Part shown: in pieces, positions 21,068 through 32,002 of the stretch
Position numbering within the stretch: the first letter of the stretch is position 1
Layout: every line of letters starts with the position of its first letter
Source of the DNA: Mesorhabditis belari
Lineage: Eukaryota > Nematoda > Chromadorea > Rhabditida > Rhabditidae
NCBI GenBank assembly: GCA_958450365.1
Contig: CAUEEP010000725.1
Coordinates: 1,760,501 to 1,824,500, forward strand
Reading direction: 5' to 3'
Length of the DNA stretch: 64,000 nt
Notes under the pieces: model-generated
What the model was told of the DNA's origin: nothing
Seen by the model: only the letters and a program-made list of their open reading frames with translations
The model's database searches: none
Made by a program: the position numbers and the translations under genes

Positions 21068-21946
21068 CCTAATAGAACTTTTTACGCTGTTTCCGAATCC
21101 GGTTTTAGTTTTTCCAGGGAGGCCCTGCAATGCGAGATATTTGACATTCAAAAATTGACCCCAATGTTTAAATGTGGCCTATGTTTAAAACCTTTCTTTA
21201 TCATTGCTTAAATGTGAGCTCGTGGCGAGGTGGATAGTGTGCTAGTCGGGGATGTCTAGGAATTTAAACCTCATTTTCAAATCCCCATGCTGACAATTTC
21301 TTCTAGTGTTTGGGAAAGAAGATATTATTGAAAAGAATAATTTACCAAAAAAATTTTGCAGAATTGTTTCTCCACCTGTTTTAGAGCTAGCTAAATGAAA
21401 GCCAAGCGCAGGACAAGCTCCTTGACTTTTTAACGTTTGACTCTAAGATTAAATCCCGATAAACAGTAGTCTTACGAGAGTCAAGGTAGCCTTTCAAAAG
21501 TCAAGGTGGTCTTTCATCAAGTCAAGGTAGCCTTTCAAAATGAAATCCAGTGTACCTAATAGACCTTTTTACGCTGATTCTGAATCCGGTTTTAGTTTTT
21601 CCAATGGAACTCTGTAAAGTAAGATATTTGGCATGGCAAAATTCACTTCGGTTTCAAATTCCCATGCTGATTTTTTTTTCTAGCTTCTGCGAAAGAATTA
21701 TTAAGATTATTAAGAACATTATTAAGATTTTGAACAAAATTTTGTTTTTTGAGATCTTTGTTAGTTGATCATTGAAACTGAACTTAGATTTGATAGTTTT
21801 TGGTTTACTGCTATTCTCGAGAAGTTTTCTACAGCTTTTCAACTTGTTTGTCTTCTAATTCTTCAAAATCTTAATAATATCTTCTTTCGCAAAGACTAGA
21901 AGAAATTGTCAGCATGGGGATTTGAAACCGAGGTTTAAATTCTTAG

Positions 21947-22224
21947 TGTCGTGACGATCTCGTGATCGACATTGCCACGTATGGAAATGGCCAGCTAGAC
22001 ACCTATGGGGACGAACGCCTATTGTGCGAGATTTAATATGCTTCGCTATCCGTTCAACTCCATTGTGTGGAAGACGAGACGAACGCTCGAGTTCCGTATA
22101 AAAGCAATGTGAACGAGCTGCCGACGTGTGCCGTGGAGTGCCTCTACTCTCCCAATATCAAACCACTGAACCAACTATTATCGCTGGAATAAAGATTATA
22201 TCTAAACCAACAATAATCACTACA
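21947..22224 (+). mobile_element. Solo LTR with 5-bp target duplication
   Basis: 278 bp starting TGTCGTGACGA and ending CACTACA, flanked by cttag (21942-21946) and cctag (22225-22229). The uninterrupted copy of the same site at about 21250, in inverted orientation, reads cctag, so this is a 5-bp duplication with one mutation. Inside are a TATA box (gtataaaagc, about 22107) and aataaag near 22190, as expected for an LTR promoter and poly(A) signal. No internal retrotransposon region remains, so it arose by LTR-LTR recombination. The family (Ty3 or Bel/Pao type) is undetermined. Confidence 0.8.
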
Positions 22225-22946
22225 CCTAGACATCCCAGACTAGCCCACTATCCACCTCGCCACGAGCTCACATTTAGGCAATGATAAAGAAAGGTTTTAA
22301 ACATATAGAAAGATAAAGAAAGGTTTTAAACAAACACATTTAAACATTGGGGTCAATCTTTGAATGTTAAATCTCTCGCATTGCAGGGCCTGCCTGGAAA
22401 AACTAAAACCGGATTCGGAAACAGCGTAAAAAGTTCTATTAGGTGCACTAGGTTTCATTTTGAAAGGCCACCTTGAATTGATGCCTTTCTCTTGTAAGAC
22501 TACTGTTTATCGGGAAGATTTTAATCAAAAGTTGAAAAAGCCAAGGAGCTTTACTTTTGACTTTTCGCTTTGTAACAACGCTAGCGATTACCTCAAGAGA
22601 GAAAGCAAAGAGAAAATCACAAAGATTAACGAAAGCTTGGCTTTCATTTGGGTAGCTCTAAAAAAGGTGGAGAAACAATTCTGCTAAATTTTTTGGTAAA
22701 TTATTCTTTTTATTGCGAAAGGAAAAGCTTTCCTTTAGACTTTCATTCAATAGAGAACCAATTTTACAATGAACTTTTTAGAAGTACCTTGACTTGATGC
22801 CATGTTAGAAATAAAGAACAGTTTTAGACTGATTTCGGAAAGATTTTGACTTGACTTGGCCTGCCTAGCCACGACTTTTGGCTTTGTAACAATGCTGCAG
22901 CATTGTTAGCATTGTTACGCTAACCGCAGCATGCTGCGGCTAGCGA

Positions 22947-25900
22947 TTACCTCAATAGAAAAAGCAAAGAGAAAATGACAAAGATTAGCGAAAGATAAAC
23001 AGTATTCGAAGTGGTTGCAAGACTTGAGAATGGGAATATCGATGAACTGCCGTGTTGTCGTTGAGGATCCAAACTCTTTTGTGTGATTGATCTCTCTTGT
23101 GGACTTTCTTTCTTCCGGGGTATGTTGTCCGGGTTTTTCTCGTCAGAAGTGAAAGCTTGTGGAGTGATTTTTCTAAAGCTTGTACAAATATTTAGAAATC
23201 TTACTCCATATTAGTCTCAAAGCTTTAACGATCTATTGGGTTGGTGAATTGAAAACTGGGGGACTTTGAACTAAAATGTATTCAACATAAAACCATGAAT
23301 TCATTCCAAATAATTTCCATTATTATTGACGACTTCTGCCCATTTTACAGCCAATTTGCGGATTCCTCTTTCGTAGTAGGATTTTGGTTTTGAATCGAAA
23401 AACTTTTCGAGCCAATTTTTGACTGCTTCTTCTGAATCGAAGTGTTCTCCCGCAAGCTCATTACTCATGCTCCGGAATAAATAGTAATCAAAAGGGGCGA
23501 GGTCCGGACCGTATGGGGATTTACCAAAAGTTCCCAACGAAGGCTGTTTATTTTAGAGCGAGTCAGTTTTGCAACATGAGGGCGCGCGTTGTCGTGGAGG
23601 AGAACGATCTTTGACTTGAAGGGCCTATTCTTCTTTAGGGATTCATTCACCTTTTCCAACTGTTCACTGTATTTTATTGCATTAAGGGTCCGTTGCTATC
23701 CAGAAACTCCCAGTACACCACTCCCTCCATATCCCAAAGTGCTCAAACTGTGACATATGACAATAGGCAATCCGATTTTGGTTTGTGTGTGAGACAAGTG
23801 TGAGACTCAAAAATGGAGGACTGGAGATGTCAGCTGTCAGCTCAGTTTGAGCACTGTCTTCAAAAGAAACCCATTTTGGTGTCAATAGAAAAGTTGTAGA
23901 GAATCAAAAATTAGGCTGATAGCCAAATTTCCAAAAAGATAAACTTAGTAGTTTCGCTTAAAATGAAAGTTTTGTGAAAATTCGTAAATTTCGCATCTCT
24001 TGAAAACGAGTTTTTGAATCGTTCTGAAAATTAGGATATAAGCTTGATTTTTGATTCTCTACAACTTTTCCATTGACACCAAAATGGGTTTCTTTTGAAG
24101 AAAGTGCTCAAACTGTCACATATGACAATAGCCCGCATTTTTCAATTCACCAACCCAATAATTGAAATATTTTAGGATTTCGAGGAGATTTCCTCTCAAT
24201 TGTGCCGCTCTCTTTTGCCTGAAAGCGAAGAAGTCGAGAAGATCCTTGAAGCTTATCGGATTCAGGGAACAATTCAAGAATTACTCAAATCTATTGGTCA
24301 GTTTTTTTTAGAGAAATCTGTAATTTATAATCCCCGAAATCTGCAAATCTTTCTAAAGGGATTTGCAAAACTTTGCAAAGCTTTCCTATTCGTGAGAAAC
24401 GTAAAATTGCGAACGAATTCGGGGAACTAGCTGTAATCAAAGTTTGAACTTTGAAGCAGTTTTAGTTTTTTGAAATTCTGGAGAGTTTAGACAGTTTTCG
24501 GCTTTACTAGAATCTTAGTTTTACTAGAAACCTTTTTATAATCTAGATTTTCTTTATCTTTATCTAGATTTCAGGTGCTCCAAACGCGGAACGAGATATG
24601 ATTTTTTTTGTTTGAATGAAATCGGCAGAACACACAAAAACGATTCCCTTACCTTTTTGTTGTGCTTCTGACAGTTGTCGTTGTCGTAACTCTTCTTGGA
24701 CAAGTCTCGGCACATTCACATTTTTGCATTGTCCCAAAATCGCACGATCCAACATCAACAGCTCGCAAAATGTCCTGAAATCTTGAGAATTTCGCTTTAC
24801 TTTGTTTCTTACCGGATCAGATATATAAAAATCCTTATAGCTGAGGCATTTCGTCGATTTTTCAAGTGTTCCCGTTTCCGAATTCTCATACGTATTCAAA
24901 CATAAAATCAATCCATCCGGATCTCGATAAGCACACTCCAGAACATTATCGAAACAATCTTTGTATGTAGATCGAGTGTCGACACAGTAATCGCAACTCT
25001 GAAAACATTTTTGAGGAACGTAATACATTTTGTGAATAGTCTTGCTTAGAAAGTTTGCCCTCTCAAAGCCAATTTTGTTATTCTGTCATCCTTTTTCTTT
25101 AAACCACCATAATGATTGTATTATTTTATTTTTACTATACTAAACTATCATTATAATTACTATAGTGGGTTGATGAATTGAAAACTGCGGGCTATTGTCA
25201 TATGTGAGAATTTGAGGACTGGAGATGTCAGCTGTCAGCCCAGTTTGAGCACTTTCTTCAAAAGAAACCCATTTTGGTGTCAATAGAAAAGTTGTAGAGA
25301 ATCAAAAATCAAGCTTATATCCAAATTTTCAGAACGATTCAAAAACTGGTTTTTAAGAAGTGCCCAATTTTACGAATTTCCACAAAGCTTGCAACAGAAC
25401 TTGCATTTTAAGCGAAACTACTAAGTGTATCTTTTAGGAAATTTGGCTATAAGCCTAATTTTTGATTCTCTACAACTTTTCTATTGACACCAAAATGGGT
25501 TTCTTTTGAAGAAAGTGCTCAAACTGGGCTGACAGCTGACATCTCCAGTCCTCCATTTTTGAATCTCACACTTGTCTCACACACAAACCAAAATCGTATT
25601 GTCTATTGTCATAGCCGACCATAAGACGACCCTTAATGCAATCAAACACAGTGAACAGTTGGAAAAGATGAATGAATCGCTAAAGAAGAATAGGCCCTTC
25701 AAGTCAAAGATCGTTCTCCTCCACGACAACGCGCGCCTCATGTTGCAAAACTGACTGGCTCTAAAATAAACAGCCTTGGTTGGGAACTTTTGGCACATCC
25801 CCATACATTCCGGACCTTGCCCCTTCTGATTACTATTTATTCCGGACAATGAGTAATGAGCTTGCGGGAGAACACTTCGATTCGGAAGAAGCCGTCAAAA

Positions 25901-26195
25901 ATTGGCTCGAAAAGCTTTTCGATTCAAAACGAAAATCCTACTACGAAAGAGGAATCCGCAAATTGCCTGTAAAATGGGCAGAAGTCATCAATAATAATGG
26001 AAATTATTTGGAATGAATCGATCGTTTTATGTTGAATAAATTTTAGTTCAAAGTCCGGCAGTTTTCAATTGACCAACCCAATATTTTTATTATACACTAG
26101 CCTTTGTCAAAAGTATCGCTTTCACTTACCGTTGTCGTGTTTGATGATCGAAAATTGACTGTCAATGCGAATAAACAAATCACTGAGCAATCCAT
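22947..26195 (-). CDS. Cysteine-rich surface protein with C-terminal anchor, 199 aa, 4 exons
   Basis: The exons are 26195-26130, 24998-24813, 24774-24653 and 23172-22947. All phases join, giving 200 codons with the stop. Intron 2 is only 38 nt. Residues 1-17 (MDCSVICLFALTVNFRS) are a plausible though weak signal peptide. Residues 23-110 hold ten cysteines (24, 27, 37, 44, 55, 73, 95, 103, 105, 109), starting CDYC and ending CECAETC. A Thr/Ser-rich, charged linker follows, and the chain ends VYLSLIFVIFSLLFLLR, a membrane anchor or GPI signal. A 3' splice site 21 nt before the ATG suggests trans-splicing. I do not recognise the family. Ten cysteines recall Ly6/uPAR folds, but the spacing does not clearly match. 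The last intron holds a mariner and a copied piece of the GPCR-globin gene. Confidence 0.65.
23237..24158 (-). mobile_element. Mariner (DD34D) copy 1, non-autonomous
   Basis: 922 bp, TA on both sides, ends ttgggttggtgaattgaaaa and, inverted, caattcaccaacccaa. The - strand keeps the C-terminal half of a transposase: KIVLLHDNARPHVAKLTRSK, a frame slip, then DLAPFDYYLFRSMSNELAGE to the end. In the intact reading of the related copies the two acidic residues are 34 apart. The N-terminal half is replaced by a palindromic block (aaagaaacccattttggtgt in both orientations). Located in the last intron of the cysteine-rich gene. Confidence 0.85.
24168..24643 (+). pseudogene. Copy of GPCR-globin exon 10, intron 10 and part of exon 11
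   Basis: The segment repeats 16386-16860: exon 10 (encoding QLCRSLLPESEEVEKILEAY) with both splice sites, the intron, and exon 11 up to the codons for IGRTHKN, with small changes (for example a run of t's replacing part of the exon 11 start). It starts ten bases after a mariner end and stops abruptly at 24643, next to a donor site of the opposite-strand gene. It is an exon-containing duplication without the rest of the gene and cannot make a globin. Confidence 0.9.
25165..26081 (+). mobile_element. Mariner (DD34D) copy 2, non-autonomous
   Basis: About 917 bp with ends gtgggttgatgaattgaaaa and, inverted, caattgaccaacccaa. The + strand has KSKIVLLHDNAR, a frame slip, then PDLAPSDYYLFRTMSNELAG through NNNGNYLE and a stop. 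The N-terminal half is missing, replaced by the palindromic block. It sits in the first intron of the cysteine-rich gene on the opposite strand. Confidence 0.85.
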
Positions 26196-26628
26196 TCGTT
26201 TTGAAGTGATTCTGGACTGAGTTAAGATGATTTTGAAACATTTCAAAACAGGAAAACAGAATTTGAAAGGTTCATCACAAAGAAAGTTCATCTGGAGTAA
26301 TAAAGAAACGCTTTGCAATTGATTTTCTAAAAAAAACTTACAAAAAAGTTTTTGGTTTAGAAAGTTGAGCGCAAATTTTGGACAAAAATTTCAAAAATAG
26401 GAAGATTAAAAGAGAATTTTAGAATGGTTTCGGATGGAATCGAATGGAAGTTCAAATCTTTCAATGGAAGATCGAATAGAAGTTCAAACTTTAGAAATCA
26501 ACATTGAGAAACGGGTTTTAGTTAACGTTTACAAGAAATAGGGTAAAATTTAAGTTGGAATTTTCAAGAACTGAAAAGGAGCTGGCCAAGTTTGCCAAGG
26601 TAATTTTCACAAAGCTTTATTAGAAAGA

Positions 26629-26973
26629 ATGTATATTCGTCATGTCATGCTTCATGAGTTCCTACAAGAGCACAGAGCAGGCTTGGGAGCTGCTAATATT
26701 CTTCATGAGTTCCTACAAGAGCACAGAGCAGGCTTGGGAGCTGCTAATATTCTTCATGAGTTCCTACAAGAGCACAGAGCAGGCTTGGGAGCTGCTAATA
26801 TTCTTCATGAGTTCCTACAAGAGCACAGAGCAGGCTTGGGAGCTGCTAATATTCTTCATGAGTTCCTACAAGAGCACAATGTAGGCTCGGCAGCTACTAA
26901 TATTAAAAAGATATATGGGGAGGACTTATTACAGAAAAAACAAACTGGTACTGCAGTTATTCTTCAAAATTGA
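26629..26973 (+). repeat. 51-bp tandem array derived from a mariner DNA-binding segment
   Basis: Four perfect 51-bp copies (26650-26853) and a fifth diverged copy (26854-26904) encode the 17-residue unit LHEFLQEHRAGLGAANI in frame. After the last unit the frame reads KKIYGEDLLQKKQTG. The order LHEFLQEH, AA..I, YGEDLL is that of the N-terminal HTH_48 helix-turn-helix of mariner/SETMAR-type transposases. The 114-codon frame runs from an ATG to a stop, but I see no promoter or splice context. Most likely a mariner remnant in which part of the HTH was tandemly amplified; a small expressed repeat protein cannot be excluded. Confidence 0.7.
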
Positions 26974-27269
26974 TAACCTGAGAACTAGAATATCTTGAGC
27001 TTCTTAATAATTCCGTTGATTAGCCAGCACCAAATTGAGAGTTAAGCCAGCACGAAAGAATGAATACCCAAATGAGAAAGTTCTTCTTCTTTTGCACCAA
27101 CGAAAGTTTACGATCACCGCCAAGAGAAAGGGAGCTCGTAAATTTTGAGTGCACTTCTCGTGGAATAATATTTCTTTTCTTTTCTTTTCTTTTCATTTCT
27201 CTTTTATTTTCTGTTTCCGAGTGGCCATCACCAAATGTTTTGCGAGTAATTAAAGGAGTAAAAAGGAGT

Positions 27270-27540
27270 AAAATGAAGAAGTTCCTAAGAAGTACGGATA
27301 TGCGCCAGCTCTCGGGACTCAGAGATCCAGATTCAGAGATACTCAAGAATCACCAGAGGACCCGGGCACACCTCTTCGATAGCACCGTCCTCTCGGTACT
27401 CCTCCCGACACTCTGCTACGGGACAGAGACCTGGGCCACGACACAGACCACTGAACGAGCCCTGAGAACGACGCATCGAGCTCTTGAAAGGAACCTCCTC
27501 GGGCACAATAGGAAGATCCTAAGATCTTCCTAATATTAGC
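27270..27540 (+). pseudogene. RTE-like LINE reverse transcriptase fragment
   Basis: The frame ends ALRTTHRALERNLLGHNR, preceded by LPTLCYGTETWATT. This matches the region after the reverse transcriptase core in RTE-type non-LTR retrotransposons, where YG.ETWA and a downstream RA.ER.LLG recur. Only about 80 codons remain, with no catalytic YADD motif or endonuclease. A dead 3' fragment. Confidence 0.75.
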
Positions 27541-27840
27541 TTTTTAGAGCTTTTTTAAAACGCGAAAAAAGGTGCGGAAATGGGCCGTGCGCAATGGTGC
27601 GCAAAAAAAGCTCGCATTTGTCCCATTCGATTAAACCGACTTAATCCGACTTACCCAAACTCAATTTGATTCCACAAGCTCCGATATGCCAAAATTTCGA
27701 TTCTACGCGCTAAAATTACCTAGAAAAACAACTTTTCGAATAGAAATTGGTTAATATTAGCTTTTAGAGCTTTTCAAAACACGAAAAAAGGTGCGCTAAT
27801 GTCCGGGTGCGCAAAAAAAGGTCGCATTTGTCCCACACCG
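27541..27840. repeat. Dispersed repeat, two local pieces
   Basis: Two pieces share ttagagctttt and cgaaaaaaggtgcg. The middle part (27672-27765, with aatttcgattctacgcgcta) recurs at about 55400-55490 in intron 1 of the desaturase gene. No coding capacity. Confidence 0.65.
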
Positions 27841-28397
27841 GTCTTTCGGTTTCTTGGTCATCGCTTTTTGTTGAAATAAGAAATAATTAATGGGTTAAAA
27901 TGTTTACGGTAATGATTCAGTTACTTCCAAGACTTGCAAGACTTATATTGAAGACTGTAAGACTCTTATTGAAGACTTATATTGAAGACATACTTCTAAG
28001 ACTTATATTGAAAGATAAGCTCTCAAAAAAGTTATTATTTTTCACTTTAACTGAGCCAAAACAGTGAACTTTCTGTAAAACTGATAAAACTGAAATCTTT
28101 TGGAAATGAAGATCAAGCTCTCAACTTTTCTCGTCTTACTTACAACTTTTCTTTTCTTTTCTACGTCTCATGATTGCTTATGCATGGAATAACGAAGAAA
28201 AACGAAGAAAAACGAAAAAAGAACTGGAAGAAAAATGGAAATGAAACAAAAACTAGCTACTTACTCACGTTTTTTTGCGAACTAAATCGAGAAAAAGTGA
28301 GGAAATGAAAGCTTTTCATGTTGTAAATAAATTGAAAATACTTTCTGGAAAGTTTAAACGTTTTCGAGTCGTTTGGAAAAGCAAACTTTTGTTATTT

Positions 28398-29209
28398 CGA
28401 CAATTTTATGGATTTAAGAGAGAGCTATTATTGTGGAGAAATGTTATATTTGTTTGAGTAATGTTTTTGAGTGCTTTTTATGCTTTCTAGGTTTTTTTAA
28501 ACTCAAAAGTTGTAACAAAGCTGTTGGAAAAGCAAAATTTCGTTATCTTTCAGTGAAATTTGATGAATTGATGCTAGGCAGACTGAAAATATGAAAATTT
28601 ACCCAGAAATCATTGCTAATTTTGATTTAAATGATTAAAGGTCCAGTTTTTTCAAAATTAATGATCATACATTTTCATTTAGTCGTAAAAAATATGTCTT
28701 TAACCTTAAAAAAGCTATGTGATTAAGAAAAGTGATGATTGACGCTTTGGAGAAGACGATTTGAGCTTGGAGATTGGAGATTTGGATTCGAGATTTGGAT
28801 TTGAGCTTTGACTTGGAGAACTTGAAAATCTAGAGAACTTAGAACTTGGAGATTTCAGTGATTTTTGTCTACTTCAAAAAAAATGGCCGACTTGGTCCCA
28901 TCAAACAGAAATAGAAAGAGAATGGACAAATAAAAGAAAAGAATAAGAGAAAGGAAAGGGGATAAGCCACAATTTTATGGATTTAAGAGAGAGAGAGCTA
29001 TTATTGTGAAGAAATGTTATATTTTGAGTGCTTTTTATGCTTTCTAGGTTTTTTTAAACTCAAAAGAAGTTGTAACAAAGCTGTTGGAAAAGCAAATTTT
29101 TGTTATCTTTCAGTGAAATTTGATGAATTGATGCTAGGCAGATTGAAAATATGAAAATTTACCCAGAAATCATTGCTAATTTTGATTTAAATGATTAAAG
29201 GTCCAGTTG
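28398..29209. repeat. Repeat family with 575-bp unit, copies 1 and 2 in tandem
   Basis: Copy 1 (28398-28975) and part of copy 2 (28976-29209) share caattttatggatttaagag, ggtttttttaaactcaaaag and gcttttttatgctttctagg-type words. A full third copy lies at 32810-33365. None has a sensible reading frame. Confidence 0.8.
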
Positions 29210-29652
29210 TAATGCTGAAAATGGTTGCTGAAAATCTCGCGAGACTTTTTTTTCGATAGTTTTTGTGTGGGGAAAAGTGAAAATCGAATTTGAAAGAGTG
29301 GAGATTGAAAGAGATGAAAGAGATCCCTTGATAGAGAGCTTTTTAACAAGAAATCTCACAAAAACATGCGATACTGGAGAGTTTTTTTTGTGATAAGGTT
29401 GATACTAAAGTGAAATATCAGCACTGATATGCTGATATGCTAATATCAGTTTTTTGTTCTTGGTTTATCCAATTTCCACGCTGGGATTAGTCTGGAGTAT
29501 AAGTTGTTTATATTATTTGCAATTTTAAAGCGGGAAACCCATATAAAAATAGGTAAAAGCCTTTATACAATCACAGCTTCATAAAACTTAAAATATTCAG
29601 CTATTCAGTTGAGAACTTATTTGTCAAAAAGGTTAGGTTAAATAGAAACTTT

Positions 29653-30545
29653 GGGGTAGGCTAATTTTCGCAATTTTTTTTTGCGCAACTGGGTTGTTTG
29701 CGCAACTCGCCATAACTTTCTTCTAAGTCAGCCAATTTGTATGATTTTGGTTTCATTTTGTTGCACTTATTGAGATCTACAAAATGAAACCAAAATCATA
29801 AAGATTGGCTGACATAAAAGAAAGTTATGGTGAGTTGCGCAAGTGACCCAGTTGATGTGATTTTGAATAAGGTCTACTTGTCAATTTATTTGACTTGAGT
29901 TCAATTTGGCAGTTCCGATCATCCAATAGTAAATTAGAAGGCTGGTTGTGAAGATCAAGCGAGATTAAGTCAAACAACTTAGGGGGTAGACTAGTTTCCT
30001 CAACTGGGTCACTTGCGCAACTCTCCATAGCCTTCCTCTAAGTAAGCTAATCTTTATGCTTCTGGTTTCATTCTGTAGATCACAATAAGTGAAACAAAAT
30101 GAAACCAAAATCATAAAGATTGATCCACTTAGAAGAAAGTTATGGCGAGTTACGCAAATGACCTTTCTGCGCAAAATAAATTGTGGAAATTAGCCTACCC
30201 CCATAATTATTTTAAATGAATTTCTTTCTAATCTATAAACAAACAATGAATACTAATCTCTAATAAACAATTACCAAAAAACCAAAACAACCAAAACAAC
30301 AAACACCGGGCCACAAATCGAAGAAAGTCTAAGAGTTCTGCCAAAAGAACTTCCCGGATTTCATTCAAAATCACCCATTAGCTGCAAAACTGGGTCGTTT
30401 GCGCTTGGTTTCATTTTGTAGATCTCAATAAGTGAAACAAAATGAAACCAAAATCATAAAGATTGGCTGACTTAGAAGAAAGTTATGGCGAGTTGTGCAA
30501 AAGACCCAGTTGCGCAAAAAAAATTGCGAAAATTAGCCTACCCGG
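29653..30545. mobile_element. Three copies of MITE family D
   Basis: The copies lie at about 29653-29855 (right end lost), 29978-30204 (both ends) and 30385-30542 (internal loss). Ends are gggtaggctaattttcgcaa and, inverted, ttgcgaaaattagcctaccc. The arms hold gcgcaactcgccataacttt and the centre aaaatgaaaccaaaatcata. A fourth copy is at 63271-63463. Non-coding. Confidence 0.85.
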
Positions 30546-32002
30546 AAACTTTACATTGCTTTACTTTGCTGCCTTTTAAAGATATTCAATTGATCAACTG
30601 AATATCTTCAAAAGATTGGCAGTAAGTGGAAATTTTGAGCTGATTAATTGAATATTTTTAAAAACATAGCTTTTTCATGGTAAAGGCCTCATCGACCAAA
30701 AAATATCTTTAAATTTAGGTTTTTCTTAAAAACTGTAACAGTAACGATGTTTTTTCATGCCATCTTCGTAATCAAAAGCCCAAAATACGTATATTAAGTT
30801 ACAGAAAGCTTGATTTAAGAAAGTCAAAATTGAATTGAAAGCAAAAAAAATGAACTTAACAGAATCCATAACAGAATCCATAACAGAATACACCAAGCCA
30901 AGCTCAACTCTTTTATGTCTAAACTTTCTCGAACCTTTTCTCCTATATTTTTAAAGATATTCAATTAATCAGCTCAAAATTAGTCAGCTCAAAATTAGTC
31001 AGCTCAAAATTAGTCAGCTCAAAATTGTCACTAGCTGCCAACCTTTTCTCACACTTGTTTTGATGATTCATACAATTTACCACATAGAAATCACTTCTTA
31101 ACGTTTTTTTTTGTTTTAAATTCATTTCTGGAGTTTACGTGAGTCATTCGGTTATTTGGGCCTTTTTCTTGCCTCAGCTTTGCCCCATTGTGAGTTCATT
31201 CTCACTCAGAGATTAATGACCGTAATTTAGGCAAAGAGACAAAGAAAGGCAGTGAAAACAGATTGAATCAAAATAGTGACGGAGTTTGAAAAAAGGAGGA
31301 TAAACATCTGCAGATCTGCAGGATAAAGTTCTGCAAGAATTTGAACAAATCTTTAAATATAAAAACTAGACAAAAGATGTTCTCTAGTGCAAAAACCGAA
31401 TAGAAATCGAATCGAATAGAAATCGAATCGAATAGAAATCGAATCGAATAGAAATCCAATCGAATACAGATCCATTTGGTCGAATAGAAATCCATTTGGT
31501 CTAGGATTTAAACTGATTCAAACTGATTCAAGAAGTGCGTCAGTTTCTGTATTATTTAATAGCTTTTGTGATTGAAAAATGCATAGCCTTGTACCTCTTT
31601 AGGAACTAAAGCTTTGGCTCTCAACTTTGACTCTCAGAAAGTTCGAAAAAGGTTTTCTTGGTTAAAATCCAGCAAATCACTGACTAGCAACACCAAAATT
31701 AAAGTCGATTTGCACAATTATCTTCAAATTTTGGCTTTCCAATCCTTTAAGGATTGGAAATTGAAGATAGATTTGAAAAAAAGAAGTACAAAGAAGCTAT
31801 TGTCCAAATTGGATGAATTGGATGAATAATTGGATGAATTTTGACCAGATTCTTGACTTTTCAGACTCTCAGCAAGACTCTCAGCAAATTCTTTTTTAAA
31901 ATACATTTACTCACACGAATATTATGGTAAAAACAATGAAAAAGCAGCTCTAAATCTAGGAAAGAAAAAAGCCAATATATATGAAAAAAGAGGAAAATAG
32001 CC
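30546..32002. other. Gene-free stretch with two short tandem arrays
   Basis: It contains four copies of agtcagctcaaaatt (30975-31030) and an array of gaatagaaatcgaatc units (31390-31500). The small frames here (for example 31614-31829) have no splice or domain support. Confidence 0.65.

Larger units (their letters stand above)
20380..22790. repeat. 2.4-kb foldback with nested insertions
   Basis: The left arm starts near 20385 (gaaagttcattgtaaaattg) and the right arm ends near 22785 with its complement (caattttacaatgaactttt). Further matching pairs are ccacctgttttagagctagc against gctctaaaaaaggtggagaa, and gctcgtggcgaggtggatag against ctatccacctcgccacgagc. A third, partial copy lies between them (21345-21690). 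The left arm carries a MITE (20685-21067) and the right arm a solo LTR (21947-22224). No intact transposase frame was found. Confidence 0.75.

Noticed and set aside
24653..24813. Single continuous exon through 24774-24812 in the cysteine-rich gene
   Set aside because: Reading through gives a tail without the cysteine pattern. Splicing the 38-nt intron restores CDFGTMQKCECAETC and the phase needed for the last exon.
27060..27270. N-terminal part of the 157-codon frame before the LINE fragment
   Set aside because: No similarity to retrotransposon proteins is visible; only the last 80 codons look like reverse transcriptase.
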